Positions 36,094 through 47,699 are shown, counted from the stretch's first letter. The stretch is 64,000 nt of DNA from Allolobophora icterica (GCA_963556255.1 OY744617.1:31420144-31484143); one strand, 5' to 3'. A program made the numbers and translations. The notes: generated by a model not told the origin, from the letters alone.

Positions 36094-36466
36094 CAGTGTT
36101 TAATCTAGACGTCTCTGGGGGGTAAAGTTTCCCCCAGGATTGAAGTTTTCCCCCAGAGGCTGGCAATATTGTAATGGAGACACCTTTTTGGGGTGGAAAA
36201 TCCCCGAAGGATTCGAGGACAGTTGTTTGCTCCCCCCGGAGTGGAGTAATATATAAGACATTTTAAAGAGTTTGTGAGGGAAGAATTTGTAAAAAAGGGG
36301 TAAATGACTAAAAAAAGGTCATCAACTTTTTTGGAAGATGAAATTTCCGAAAAAGTTTAAAGATTTTTGAAGACGGAAGAAATTTCCCAAAAAGGTCGCC
36401 CTTGACGGCGGTCGCCCCAGAAACCTTGTTTCCCCTCCCACAATAGGGGGACTAGATTAAACACTG
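36094..36466. mobile_element. hAT-like MITE, 373 bp
   Basis: Ends CAGTGTTTAATCTAG / CTAGATTAAACACTG flanked by GGCTTTGAC on both sides (36085-36093, 36467-36475), 9 bp identical, of which 8 or 9 may be the duplication. The uninterrupted site is seen in the paralogous flanks near 9396, 18716, 42763 and 59808. The interior is rich in GGGGTAAA-type motifs. Confidence 0.85.
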
Positions 36467-36787
36467 GGCTTTGACGTCGGGTAATTTCGTCTCAAAATAG
36501 CTTGTATATAAATAAACCAAAGAAGAACACTGGCCACCCGCCTTCAAATACCGACACTAAGAAGATTGGAGTCGCCAAGAAATCGTACCTGCGACTCCCT
36601 CCAAGAAAAGCTGAATGGACTACTCTTCTTCTTTTAGGCAGGTGCCTGAGACTAGGCCTCTATGCTCCATGAAATCGGAAGACAGGCTGTGGAAGATAAG
36701 TAATCCGAAGAGATTGGACCTTCTCTCTGAACTAAACGACATCAAGGAATATACAGGGCGAACAGACCATAAAAAGAGACAGGAAAC

Positions 36788-36870
36788 CCAGCCCCATTCT
36801 GGTTCTGGTTACATGAAGGGCATTCAATGGAAGAATATAATCCAATGACTTCTATAGCGCCTTTATCATT
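36788..36870 (+). repeat. Single copy of the 83-bp minisatellite unit
   Basis: CCCAGCCCCATTCTGGTTCT, then GGTTACATGAAGGGCATTCA, then CTATAGCGCCTTTATCAT: the founder segment that is amplified in unit B. Confidence 0.85.
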
Positions 36871-37286
36871 ATCCACAAAGAATCAAACGATGGTCGCTTC
36901 CAGAAACCATTGTCAAAGTAATAGTCTATTGGATAAGCCAGATCGCATAATGTGATATTTGTGAGTCTAAGTGCATGCAAATAAGAAAGATAAGTTTGCG
37001 GGCTAATGTGTATTGCCCTTAAACGGATGTAAAAAGTTTCAGGAAGTAGAGAATATTACGTGTAATTACGTAAATTGAGTTGAATTACCTGACTTGTAAT
37101 AACATATTATATTAAAGATTACTTATCAACAATGATGTCTGTTTATCGTAGGCTTAGAGTCAAGAGCTTCAATTCGCCATCAGATAGATGGCCAGCTGAA
37201 ATTAGAAAGTCTACTAAACATGTTAGTGATAAAGGTGATTGATGGCACCAGATATGTGTGATAACTAGAATTCAATTCTTATTATT

Positions 37287-37342
37287 ACTGCTGCTGCTGA
37301 TTATGATGATGATGACAGTGATAATGATGATGATGATGATGA
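37287..37342. repeat. CTG/GAT trinucleotide tract upstream of copy C
   Basis: ACTGCTGCTGCTGATTATGA then GATGATGATGATGATG. Confidence 0.75.
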
Positions 37343-37373
37343 GTGTTTAGACTGTAAATGTTTTTCATTTAGG

Positions 37374-39096
37374 ATGACGGCAGATGTTCGTAAATCGAAA
37401 GAAAGATTGGTATCTGGGTTCATCGTTAGAACGTGCCAATTACTTCCAAAGTCATTTCCTCTTGTTTCTGATCATATTTTTTTATGCATAACTTAACAGA
37501 GAACAGTAGCACTGCACCAAATTCATATTTGGTTTTTTGTGGTAGCCATGCTGAGTTCTATATTCGACCGCTGAATTCATGCATTGATGACGTAGATGTA
37601 TTGATCGCCAGAGCAGATGAGTTGGTCTTCAGTGGCAACTTTCAAGTGTTGCCAAGGGATATGAGTGGCCTTTCAGATACAATCAAGTGCTACAAGATTG
37701 AATCAGACCGTGGATTTCCAGGTTTTGTTCGATTACGATATTTCGGGGAAATGACCTATGATCGGAAATATAAAAAGTTTGAATTTAAGCATACATCGAA
37801 GAACTACGTGATGCTAGATATGAATTGTATTGCAAATACCTATTCTCCTGGTCTACTACGAAGAAAAGCCTTAGCCAAAAATCATTAGTGGTCCAGCAAT
37901 TAAATATCGAAGCAACCATGATGATCATTATTTCGCAACAGTATTGCTCCTGCAGCTTTGGCCTATGTGGCTGCTCTCTATTTTGCGACATCAGAACACC
38001 AAAATGCAAAATGCTCCTCCTTGTTACGGTAGTTCTCGTAAATCAGTCTTCCCATGAGGATAAGGAGACACTGAATGCAGATTGCTTATTGTTTATTGAC
38101 GATGTCGCGAGAATCGTTGGATTGTGTGTGCTTCAGAAGAAGATTACAGACAATAATCTTCATTACATTGGCAGGCGGCTTTATCTTGATCTGCGTCTTT
38201 CATCCGAGGTCTTTGCTCAATATTTATGAACTGTATTGTCTGCCGAAAGAATATCTAAACATTTATATTTTTATCGTGATTTGCCGGACTCTGCATTTTC
38301 CATGGACGAATAGTTGAAGACTATAATAAAACCGAAATGCATTATTTCGATGAAGTCAGGTTCTCATTTGAATGCTACCAAACAAATTGTTTATCACAGA
38401 ACAGATGCATCGACTGAAATCGAAGCTTCAAATATGAATTCTTCGCTAGTCAAAGAAACAATGATCGATATTCTAATGGAATATGCTCTAGAAAATATGA
38501 ATTTATTCTACAATCTGATTCGCAACGACTTTGGCATCCAGTGCAACACAGCTGACTGCTATCGTGCTTTGTACGGTACCTTTACAAATGTCGCCAATAC
38601 GATGAAGTGCAGTATTTGTGTGAGCGAATTCTGCAAGAGCCTGATCTGCAGAGCGATCTGAAGGAATTTTCATTTGCGAATGCTTTGTTGTTGCCACCGA
38701 TGGACTCTTTTTTCGATAGAGACGTACAGTCGTTGCTTGGATTTCACACACTGTTTTATCATTATATCACCTTTGAATGACTCTATGGGGAAAGTTGAGT
38801 TAACTGCCGAATCAACGTTTGAACACTGCTTTGCCCGACTTGGATACTGTGATGAACGTGAACTCTTGCATTTTCTTGATTGTCGTTACTCCATTAAAAG
38901 CCACTATTTTCTGGGAAGATATTTTCTTGCAAAATATTTGAAAGTCAGATGTTATATTGATTGCAATCTTCCGTATTCAGAAGCATTGACTGAATTTACT
39001 GCTCAGGAAATAAATCTTCCGTTTGAACACATCATTCGCAGATTTCTTCTACGAAAGCTTCGTACTGAAAAATTGTTCAAAAGTTTCATCGTATGA
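37374..39096 (+). pseudogene. Mab-21/cGAS-like gene, copy C, decayed with internal deletion
   Basis: Starts with the same ATG context as the other copies, after TTTCATTTAG. An extra run of about 8 bases near 37475-37482 shifts the frame after about 35 codons. The segment 37484-37888 still encodes the GS motif and acidic pair region. Near 37940 the sequence jumps from the stretch just before the third catalytic Asp straight to the TPR-like segment (copy A about 12367). This removes about 1.2 kb, including WRFSFS, HLKT and the rest of the nucleotidyltransferase domain. Downstream are a 2-bp insertion near 38226, a TAG in place of Tyr near 38310, a 5-bp duplication near 38574 and a further 1-bp shift near 38760. 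The final open segment 38674-39096 keeps the conserved C-terminus. It cannot make a working enzyme. Confidence 0.85.
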
Positions 39097-39441
39097 AGGA
39101 CCAGGTTGAGTTTTCATATATCTGCTTTTCGTGATATGTGATTCTGAAGAATGAAATTTACTTTTAAAGTATTGCTGCGTGAACCGCTGGAAAGTCAATA
39201 CGCAGTCTTGAACGTTATCACCGTTTTTTGTGAAGCCTTGGAAACACTTCTAGTCTTCCATGCATGTAGGTGTGGCGCGATTCGAAACTCGTATGATAGG
39301 GCCTTCAGATGCAAACAGAAAGCTAGTTTAATCGTAATTACATAAGAAGAGGTCGTTCTCGCCTTCTTGCGCTGCAACAAAAATAGGAAAGTATTTGAAG
39401 AGTTGCAGCACCGTAGTATAGCTGTCCGGCTTCTTAGACGT
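39097..39441 (+). other. 3' flank of copy C, proximal part
   Basis: Homologous to 13537 onward and 52241 onward; no separate gene. Confidence 0.55.
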
Positions 39442-39449
39442 CTTTGATG

Positions 39450-40674
39450 CAGTGGTGTAGTAGTCGAGTCCGGCCATGGACTCGAGTACGAGTCGAGACC
39501 GATTTTCTGCAGATTTTGACCAGGACTTTAACTCGGACTGTCACTACTCGTACTTGAACTCGGGCTTGAAATCCTTGGACACGAATTTGACTCGCTGACT
39601 CGGTTTCCGAGTTGCAATTTCTGAGCAGAACATAACTGTTTCCCCATGTCACGTCTAAGACCACCCCTCATGTGAGAACTGACCTGAATACCCGGCTTAG
39701 CGTCACTACAGGCATCAGCCAGAACCGATGGCGCTTTTCCGAAGCCAACCAGTTTCTACCAGCAGACAATTTGATGCAATGAAGACGAGTGTCATGAATG
39801 GACTGGGGTGTAAGGCAGAGATTCTCGAATCGGCCTGGGCGGGTACATTTCTAGAGGCGAACACCGTGAAGTTCATGACATTGAATAAAACGGTCGACTG
39901 AATACTAGGGATTGTCGATTTGTAAATATATCTCAATTATAATGCTAAACTGCGACGTTATTAATTTATCGCTTCGAATTAGAATAAACTAATTTAGAGA
40001 TCGTAGGGGTCGATGAGAAGAAGCAGAGAAAGGTTTGCGCATCAGGTCACAAAATGTAGGCTGGAGCTCAGCCCTGTTGCGCCTTAGAGGCAAGTGTTAT
40101 GATGTCGAGGTGGATACGATCGGAGACAGGAAGCAAGACATCAGTGAAGTTCAAGCCATCTGTCGTGTAATTAGAGATGGATGAGAATCGAAAAGAATGA
40201 GCAATGAGGCGAGCAGCCGCGTTAAGTACCGATTGAAGACAGAAAGACGGACTTTCGGAATGCCTACAAGTAAAGAATTACAATAATCAATGCGACAGCA
40301 GATGAATGCATGGAAAATGGTGGTGAAAACTGCAGAAGAGACGGCATATGGTGGGTTTACAGTATTAGCTATTCCTATCACGTGTGCGTCTGCTGAACTC
40401 GAGTTTAGCAATGGAAGAATTTTTGTGTGACCTCATGATCGTGCCAGATTATCGAGCAAAAGTATATTTAATTTACTGTTTCAATGTGTAATTTGAGTAA
40501 ATTAAATTAACAATTCTTTCTGCATAAATAGTTCTGTTTTTTCTTCTATTTTCATCGAATTGCGTGTTTCTGTTTATTTTCATGTGAATGGAATTTGACT
40601 CGGACTAGGACTCGATCTTTAGTGACTTGGACTCGGACTCGGCTTAGGTAGACTCGACTACATCATTAGGCCTA
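39450..40674. mobile_element. hAT-like element, 1225 bp, carrying nested retroelement debris
   Basis: Left end CAGTGGTGTAGTAGTCGAGTC; right end, reversed, CTAATGATGTAGTCGAGTC, so the inverted repeats are diverged. Near-identical 8-mers CTTTGATG (39442-39449) and CTTTGGTG (40675-40682) flank it, and the paralogous 3' flanks of A and D are uninterrupted here. Both ends are full of GACTCG/CGAGTC repeats. Confidence 0.7.
40020..40411 (-). pseudogene. LINE reverse-transcriptase fragment nested in the hAT-like element
   Basis: Minus strand encodes FHAFICCRIDYCNSLLVGIP, the very common (R/I)DYCNSLL(V/A)G(L/I)P motif of LINE polymerases, then a degraded DVLLPVSDRIHLDIITLAS segment (normally DVLHWLPV..RI.FKI..L). 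Broken by stops and shifts. Confidence 0.7.
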
Positions 40675-41040
40675 CTTTGGTGTCGGCGACACTCAAGTTG
40701 AGAGTTGCCTGTTCCGAAAACAGAACTAAATTGTCTTTTACTCCAAATTAGGTTCCTGTTCATCCTCACTGCCGTCTTCTTCAAACTCTGGTTCACAGAT
40801 CGTACAACCGTGTGTTACTCCGGCGCCTGTGATTTTCTTATAGACAGGCAACTAGAAAGAAATCCTTGTATACTTGATTGGCTCTCTATAAGACCAACGG
40901 AAATCTGAATGTGACTTTATTCTGTTAGCATTTCAGAAAGTTTCTTCGTATGGAAGTTCTATATGTGCTGCGATGAATTTTCCAGCCATTCAAGCATCAC
41001 CCATGTGAGAATGAACTGTTGTACGATTTCAACATCTTGC

Positions 41041-41235
41041 AAAAAACGGTACATAAGGAGAAGCCTGAGAATCCCCTACAATGCCCAGGTATCCAACGCT
41101 GAGGTATGGAGACGCACAAAACAACCTCTGTCTCAAAGATGGTCAAAACAAAGACATTCGGTAACATTCAACATTTTGTTGGCAGATTGGACCCTGTTCG
41201 AGCATTGCGAACGATCAGTACCGTAGCGAGGGGTG
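41041..41235 (+). pseudogene. Reverse-transcriptase C-terminal remnant in 3' flank of copy C (best preserved)
   Basis: Frame reads KRYIRRSLRIPYNAQVSNAE then VWRRTKQPLSQRWSKQR, matching the R(I/L)P..A.V(S/T)NAEV..RT tail of LINE polymerases. Counterparts sit at the same place after copies A, B and D, so it was part of the unit before duplication. Confidence 0.6.
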
Positions 41236-41239
41236 TTCC

Positions 41240-41694
41240 ACCGGTGCCATGGAACTTAAGAGGGGGCGCAAATTTTGAGACGGAATGGTTCAGCTATTAA
41301 ACTTATAACTTTTCTTGAAATATTATAATATCCATTTAAATTGAAATAAATATAATGAAATTAAGTAACAATAAATAAAAATGAAATACATTGTCGCTAA
41401 AAAAATAATGTCCCGCCTGACTAAATGCAATTTCTCGACTAGCGAAAGATATTTTAAAACAACATTTCAGCACTTACTGGGCAGAGATTCCCAATAGTTC
41501 GTGAAAATTTAACTGGAAAATTTTCATTACTTTAAAAATTGCAGCTGTTTAAAAATTCTATTCTGTTTCACCGATTCACCAATTAGGCCCCTAAATCTGC
41601 AACGTACCTCACTGTGCGTCGCAGTGCGGCGCTAGTATTCTAGCCTTGTGTGTTCTAATAAGCCAATCTAGTTTGATCTAATCTAATGACTTCT
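41240..41694. other. AT-rich spacer
   Basis: Homologous to 53150-53320 at its start (GCGCAAATTTTGAGACGGAATG); otherwise no recognisable content. CAGTACCGTAGC...CCTCACTG ends hint at a decayed transposon, without a target duplication. Confidence 0.4.
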
Positions 41695-42893
41695 AAAACC
41701 TAGTTATTATAACGCCCAGGACACCAATCGATGGTCGATTTATTTGAAATTGTAACCACAAACCAAAATCCATCGGAGAAGCAAGGTTGAAATAGGTTTG
41801 CTATAATTATATGAGAATGCAGAAGCCCAGCCAAACTAAGAAAATGCAAAGAGATACAATGGGGTAGACTGGCTATCAGCGCGAAGCAAAACAACAAAAG
41901 CAACACACTACGCTGAGTCGCAATCTACAGTCACACGATTGTTATTCTAATAACATCGACATATTATGACCATAGTTATGAAAAACCCACAGGTACGTGT
42001 CTTACTTCATCGTTGGGCCATCATTTGGAGAGAACTCACTTCACTATGTCGGCCTCGTCAAGGTAACGTTGGATGACTTTTTATTTTAAGGAATAATCTG
42101 ATGCGTTAGTGGATAGTTTGTTATCTACCTCCATTTCAGAGGGACATGTGAAAGGCATGTGTTTGAAATCAAGTTCAGGTAGAGGGATATAAAGGATTCT
42201 ATTACATCCTGCTTTCGTCAACACTTTTCGGTAATTACAATTGTCCTACTTGAAAACTTTCTTGGTTATAATTGTAAACAGACATTTAAAAATTGTCTTA
42301 TCAGGCTGTAGCCAGTTGCCTTCTTTTTGGGGGCGAAGTCACAAGTAATCAAATCATAACAGTGTCAATATAAAGCAGTTCCGTAATATGAACAGCAACA
42401 GAAAATGGTAGCCATTTTGCAGGCGTTTGCGTATTGTGACCTTCATTCAGCATTTCATCACGAAAATCTTCTAGTTTTAAATCACCTAGCCATAATGTCA
42501 CTACGGTTAGGTTGTTATGCTTAATAGAACAGCATCAATCCCAATTAGTAACTGGTTGTTTGGTGCTTTATTTAAAAGGTGAACCAGGAAACACAATATT
42601 TCAACATCTTAATGGCTTTCACCGTGATATGGAATTTCATATGTAGGCCATTAACAATGCGTCTAAAATATCTTCGGCTTGCTTTTGTCTGAGGCAGGCA
42701 GGCCTGCTGAGATGCAGACCCTGGTTTCGCCGATGACAAAAGATAGTGTAGCCCTTTGCGGGTCTGACGTCGGGTAATTTCATCTGAAAATAGCTTCTAT
42801 AGAAATATACCGCAGAAGAAGAGGACCGGCCACCCGCCCTTAAATATCGACGATAAGAAAATTGGAGTCTCCAAAACTTCTTACCTACTGTCG
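41695..42893 (+). other. Distal 5' flank of unit D
   Basis: Homologous to 8260-9500 and 58680-59930. It breaks off at about 42893, where retroelement material begins, and resumes near 48730. Confidence 0.7.
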
Positions 42894-43202
42894 CGTGCGT
42901 GGGGGCGACCTAGCGACACGCACCTCTTCCTCCGACTCTGCTCCGTAATCACTCAGGAGAGGCGCTTGGGCTCGTAATAACTTGGAAGGAGAGGATTGCC
43001 AGTCCTCAACAATGCGTGGTGGATTCAACTGGCAGGGAAACGTTTGTCTAGCAGTTGGCTCCTTATAGTAAAGCCAGGCCCTCTGGCTGAGTTGCTTAGT
43101 CCGTCTCAAACGGGTCCACTTCCGGTCTGAACATCCGGAAACACCGGAGATAACGTCATGAGGGCCTGAGGTGGGGTCCAGCACAGCTGAGCTAGCTGTA
43201 AT
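42894..43202 (-). other. GC-rich sequence of unknown origin next to the LINE
   Basis: A 99-codon open frame on the minus strand with no recognised motif. GC-rich compared with its surroundings, and CTTTACTATAAGGAGCC could be a TATA-like element. It may be the terminal part of another retroelement. Confidence 0.3.
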
Positions 43203-45800
43203 TTAAATGATTTCGCGATCCAAGGCTGCGTCATTTCTTTCCAAGTTAAAAGCTTCAGCTATCGAGACTTCTATAATTCTGTTTAATCTGCCAGAGGGCA
43301 TTTCTAAGGACCCAGTCTGTTGCTGCATGATGTTCCTTTGGTGTTGTTTAAATCTTTGTTGTTCAGTTCCTGGTCTGTTTATCTGGCGTTTCATAAATCT
43401 CTCGAGACGCTCTAACATCTCGTCATCCCTAGAACTGGGTCTTTCCTTTCTTTCTCCTTCCGCTGAATTCAAAGTTATATAATTATGGACTCCCAGAAAT
43501 TTGGTTGAGACTACTTGTGCAATTACAACGCCCTCTATATTGAGTTTTAATTGTCCGTTAGGACAGTTCTTTCTGTGTGATTTGAAGAGGATGTAGTTTC
43601 TTTTATCTGAATGAAGTGCTAGCTTATTAGCACGGAACCATTCAGCTACGAGTTTTAGTTCCGCATTAACTTTTTGGTCCAAGGATTCTAGAGAGGCTTG
43701 GAATTAAAAAATATTGGAATCATCCGCCAAAAAAGAGCATGAATGGAGAGTTATTCAGCAGGTCGTTAATATAGAGCAGGAACAGCAAGGGGCCAATTTT
43801 GGAAACATGGGAAACTCCATAAATGATCGCCCGCTATTCCGAGAGAAAATCATTGTTGTTAACTATCTGGAAGCGATTCTGAAAGTTGCTGGTGAACCAT
43901 TTTACCATAGTGCCTCTCATTCCATAAGTATTAAATTTAGTTAATAAGGTACTGTGATTCACGGAGTCGAATGCCTTACCTAGGTCGAAGAAAATTCCAA
44001 TGGAGAATTCATTATTTTCAATGGGGCTGGTGATTTTGTCCTGGATACTCAGCAGGGGCATGTACATAGAACGCTCCTGTTGGAAACTGTGCTGGGAAGG
44101 AAAGAGTAGCGCCTATATTCTCTTTTGTGATGTAAACAATGAGTATGTTTACATTAGTTTTTCAAATAATTTTGATAAAAAGGGCAAGACCGAGATTGGA
44201 CTATAATTAGAGGCCGTCTCTTGTTCTTTTTTAACACAAGGACGGCTTTGGCGGATTTTAGAGCTTGGGAGAAGACCCTGTGTCAAACGAGCAGTTAAGG
44301 GCTATACTGGGTAAGGAGGGTAATGCTATTATTGGATCTATGTCGTCTATTTTTTTTAATATGAGAACATCGAGTGGAGTGGCCCAGATTTTAAATTTCT
44401 TTGGTAGAGGTTCGCCTGAGACCAAAGGACCCAATTCGGGTGGTAATCATATATGTCTCCAAAGAAGGATTGGTATTTACACTTTTTTGTTAAGAAGTGA
44501 GTTATTCCCGTAAAGTAGTTGTTAAATTGCTTTGCAAATGCCTAGAGGTCTGTTATTTTAACGTCTTCAGTATTAGGGTTGTGACGTTGTCTTCCCGACT
44601 GTATTCTGTCCCGATCAATGCCTGAAGGATGTTCCATATTTTCCTTAGATTGACCCGTAATTAGAGACTTCGTCTCTTGCTACTTTTTAAATATTTGGAC
44701 GACCTTGGCGGTTTTTAGAGCTTGGGAAGACCCTCGTGTCAAACGAGCAGTTAATTATTTCTGACAGGGGGAGAGCTATACTGGGTAAGGAGGGTAGTGC
44801 CATTATTGGGTCTATGTTTGAAATTTGTTCATGTAGGTAGCAAATAATATTTCTTTTTATTAACTTCGTTAGGATTTTTAGGTATTTCAAAAATAATACT
44901 TTCTTTTCATGGGACTTAATGGGACTTAAATAAGCCCTGGGTCATCCAGGGCTTCTTTGTTGCTGACTTAGGTCTATAGCTTTGAAGGTAATAGGTAAAG
45001 AGTCATGCTAGGCTTTTATACGTTTGCAGGAACAGGTCATACGCCTTGTTTGCATTTTGTTCCGCACATGCTTCTTCAAATAATTATGAGCGGAAGATGA
45101 TGGATAGTAACGCAGTTGAAAAAATCTGAAGTTGCTGATGACCAGTCTGTATGGGCAATTGATTTGAGAAACACCACTACTGTCTGCAGTAATATCTCTA
45201 AGCCTCCCTATAGGGAGTGGTCTAGATTGGGATTGCACATAGTCAAACCATGCTATAATATTTATTTATTTATTTATTCCGGATATTTCTATAGCGCCTC
45301 TCGAAGTAAACTGCTACTCAGAGGCGCTCCCGACTATAGCATTGATACTGTGCCGGAATTTTCACGCCGAAGCACCACGAGCAATTGCGAGTGAAGGACT
45401 TGCCCAAGGTCCGTACGCAGCGGCTAGAGTGGGATTCGAACCTGCAACCCTCCGGTCACAAGGCGCCGAACTTACCACTGAGCCACCAATAGGTACATGG
45501 TCTGAGATATCTATTGCAAGTGAAGCAGATCCGATCATTCTGGGCCAGGCATTTGAAAAAATATTGTCTATGAGCGTAGAGGTTTGGCAAGTGGGTTTGA
45601 CTTGTGGATCAAATAATTATGGGCGGAAGATGATGGATAGTAACGCAGTTGAAAAAATCTGCAGTTGCTTTATGGTCATTGACTCTCAGTAGGTCTGTAT
45701 TAAAGTAGCCTACCAAGATTATTTCATTCGAGTTTTTTTAGATTGCAGTAAGCAATGTGTCAATTTCGTTTGAGAATTCATTAAGAATTTGGTTTGTAGA
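43203..45800 (-). mobile_element. Broken non-LTR retrotransposon (endonuclease + reverse transcriptase), rearranged
   Basis: Read from high to low coordinates: an APE-type endonuclease part (ILVGYFNTDLL, where GDFN is usual, near 45700; TLIDNIFSN and ISDHVPI near 45500-45580); a SINE inserted directly after ISDHVPI; a second partial copy of the endonuclease stretch near 45080-45130; the linker (KPWMTQG near 44945); the RT core with FDLGKAFDSVNHSTLL near 43960-44010, IGPLLFLLYINDLL near 43780, and ADD of the catalytic motif near 43725 in another frame; and the thumb EWFRANKLALHSDKRNYILF near 43590-43650. A segment around TTTTAGAGCTTGGG is duplicated at 44255 and 44707. Many frameshifts; dead. 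The 43203-43480 part encodes a glutamine-rich segment that does not look like RT and may belong to another element. Confidence 0.8.
45258..45490 (-). mobile_element. tRNA-derived SINE (family 1) with MIR-like core, minus strand
   Basis: Minus strand: TGGCTCAGTGGTAAG (A-box-like), GGTTCGAATCC (B box), core GGACCTTGGGCAAGTCC, and 3' part GCGCTATAGAAATATCC with a (AATA)n tail. About 230 bp, closely matching 56641-56880. Inserted in the endonuclease region of the broken LINE. Confidence 0.88.
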
Positions 45801-46301
45801 TAACAATGCACAACAGTGATTTTGCTTCTTGAACACTATTGGGTGTTTCTGATGTACTTTTTGCTGCTGATCACGAAAATCACCTTGAAATTGTCCTAAC
45901 ACGTACCGTTTTTGAGAAATCTTAATTTTTTAAATTTTATTTTCATATTTTTCAGCTATGATCTTTCCTGACGTTATAATATGCTCCATGTAACTGAGGT
46001 ATGTCCAGGCAAGCTTTTAGGGCAGATGAGTAACGTTTGAGTTATAATTGGTACAGCTTGTGCATGCATGAGCATGCAAATGCTGGATGAAAGCTGCCGG
46101 TAAACTCTATGGCGCTATAGAAGCCACTCACTACACATATGCTACTCAGGCAGCTGAGATCGTTTTTTTGTATTTTTATGTCGCACTCTTTCAAGGTATA
46201 GCTTTGTCTATGTGATCTACATAACAAGTGAGCCAGTTTCATAATAGATTTCCATTTAAATATAGGCCTAATATATTTTAGGACGGTAGTTGACAGCAGA
46301 A

Positions 46302-47690
46302 ATGTCTCCCCAGTGTCACAACAGCCGTGATAAATGTACGTTCTGTAACATTTGTGGAGAGTTCACGATTAGGCCTCAAAGACGCGCCATGACTGGACTT
46401 CTTAGGAAAGCATATGAGCTGTACTTTGGTAGAAGACATCGAAATAAAGTCAATCTAAAATTATCAAGACAAGACAAGGAATGGGCTTCTCACATTTGGT
46501 GTGCAAGATGTGCTGTCGATCTTAGAGCTTGGCTCAGAGGGTACTCTGAAGGCAAAGCCAATTCCTGTCCCGATGTTTTGGCGAGAACAGAAGGATCATG
46601 TCACGGACTGGTACTTTTGTCTCACTAATGTTTCTGGTTTCTCTGGTAAGAATAAGAAAACAACAGAATACCCGAATCTATCTTCAGCCACGAGACCAGT
46701 GCCAAGCGATGAAAGTCTTCTAGAACCTAAGCCACCAGAGAAGTGGAGCTTAGATGAAGAAGATGAAGATGCTGCAAGAACCAGCCGGGCACGTCCACAG
46801 CTACTGACAGTGATCCGGATTTTGAACCAGCCATGCCTGGTGAGCCTTATCTCATCACACAGTCAGAATTAAACGACCTCTTCAGGGACTTAGGTTTGTC
46901 GAAAGCAAAAGCAGAATAACTGGGTTCAAGACTGCAATGATGGTGTTTGCTGTCTCCAAGTGCTAAGGTTTCTGTATTTCAACACTGGCAAGATGATTTA
47001 ACAAAGGTCTTTGAAAAGGTTGACAACCTAATTTTCTGTACTGACATTGACAGGTTGTTCACAGCTTTGAGCTATGAGCATGACAAAAATGGCGTCTCTT
47101 TATTGATTCATCAATGTAAAGCCTGAAAGCTGTTTTTACACAATGGCAATGTCCATCCTTCAATACCTGCGGCTATGAACAAGAATGGTGAGAGTTTTCG
47201 TAATTTAAGAAACATGTTCCCAAGAACAAATGATGCCAAGATCAAGGAAGGCATTTTTGTGGGTCCACAGATCAGACATGTCATCAATGACAAGGAGTTT
47301 GAACATCTGTCGGGAGGAACCAGAGAAAATCGCCTGGAAAGCATTCAGTGGTGTCGTGAAGAATTTTCTTGGCAACTACAGAGCACAAAACTGCATTCAC
47401 GTGGTTGACAAACCCCTTAAAGCATTGCATGGCATGAAATGCAACATGTCACTTAAGATTCACCTCCTGCATGAAATGCAACATGTCACTTAAGATTCAC
47501 CTCCTGCATTCCCATTTGGACTTCTTCCCTGCAAAGCTAGGTGCGGTCAGTGACGAATACAAAGAAAGGTTTTACCAGGACATTACCACAGTAGAAAAAC
47601 CGTATCAGAGCAACGTGGAATCCATCAATGTTGGCTGACTATTGTTTGGACACTGCAACGGGATGCAGCGGACAGTGATTACAAACGAAA
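46302..47690 (+). pseudogene. Broken intronless copy of a multi-copy invertebrate zinc-binding-type protein gene
   Basis: Starts MSPQCHNSRDKCTFCNICGE, then a Cys-x2-Cys segment (HIWCARCAVDLRAWLRG), PVPMFWREQKDHVTDWYFCL in the next frame, a Ser/Pro/acidic linker with EKWSLDEEDEDA, and later FLHNGNVHPSIP, IFVGPQIRHVI, FPAKLGAVSDEYKERFYQDI and MQRTVITNENQH. I recall this order (CxxC head, HSHLDFFP..LGAVSDEHGERFHQDI tail) from an uncharacterised family found in many copies in invertebrate genomes. Function unknown; not searched. At least four frame changes and several stops break it, and a 37-bp tandem duplication lies at 47443-47515. No introns are seen, so it may be a retrocopy or part of a mobile element. 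Confidence 0.65.
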
Positions 47691-47699
47691 ATCAACATC

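Larger units (their letters stand above)
35225..37373 (+). other. 5' flank of copy C
   Basis: Homologous to the other 5' flanks. It contains a hAT-type insertion (36094-36466), the conserved short open frame at 36615-36848, a single 83-bp minisatellite unit (36788-36870) and the trinucleotide tract at 37287-37342. Confidence 0.7.

Noticed and set aside
41224..41640. Possible hAT element with CAGTACCGTAGC...CCTCACTG ends
   Set aside because: Flanking 8-mers (CGAACGAT and TGCGTCGC) do not match, and the start is also present in the 3' flank of copy D, so it belongs to the duplicated unit.
44265..44513. Plus-strand frames within 43200-45700
   Set aside because: They are shadows of the minus-strand LINE; endonuclease and polymerase motifs are only readable on the minus strand.
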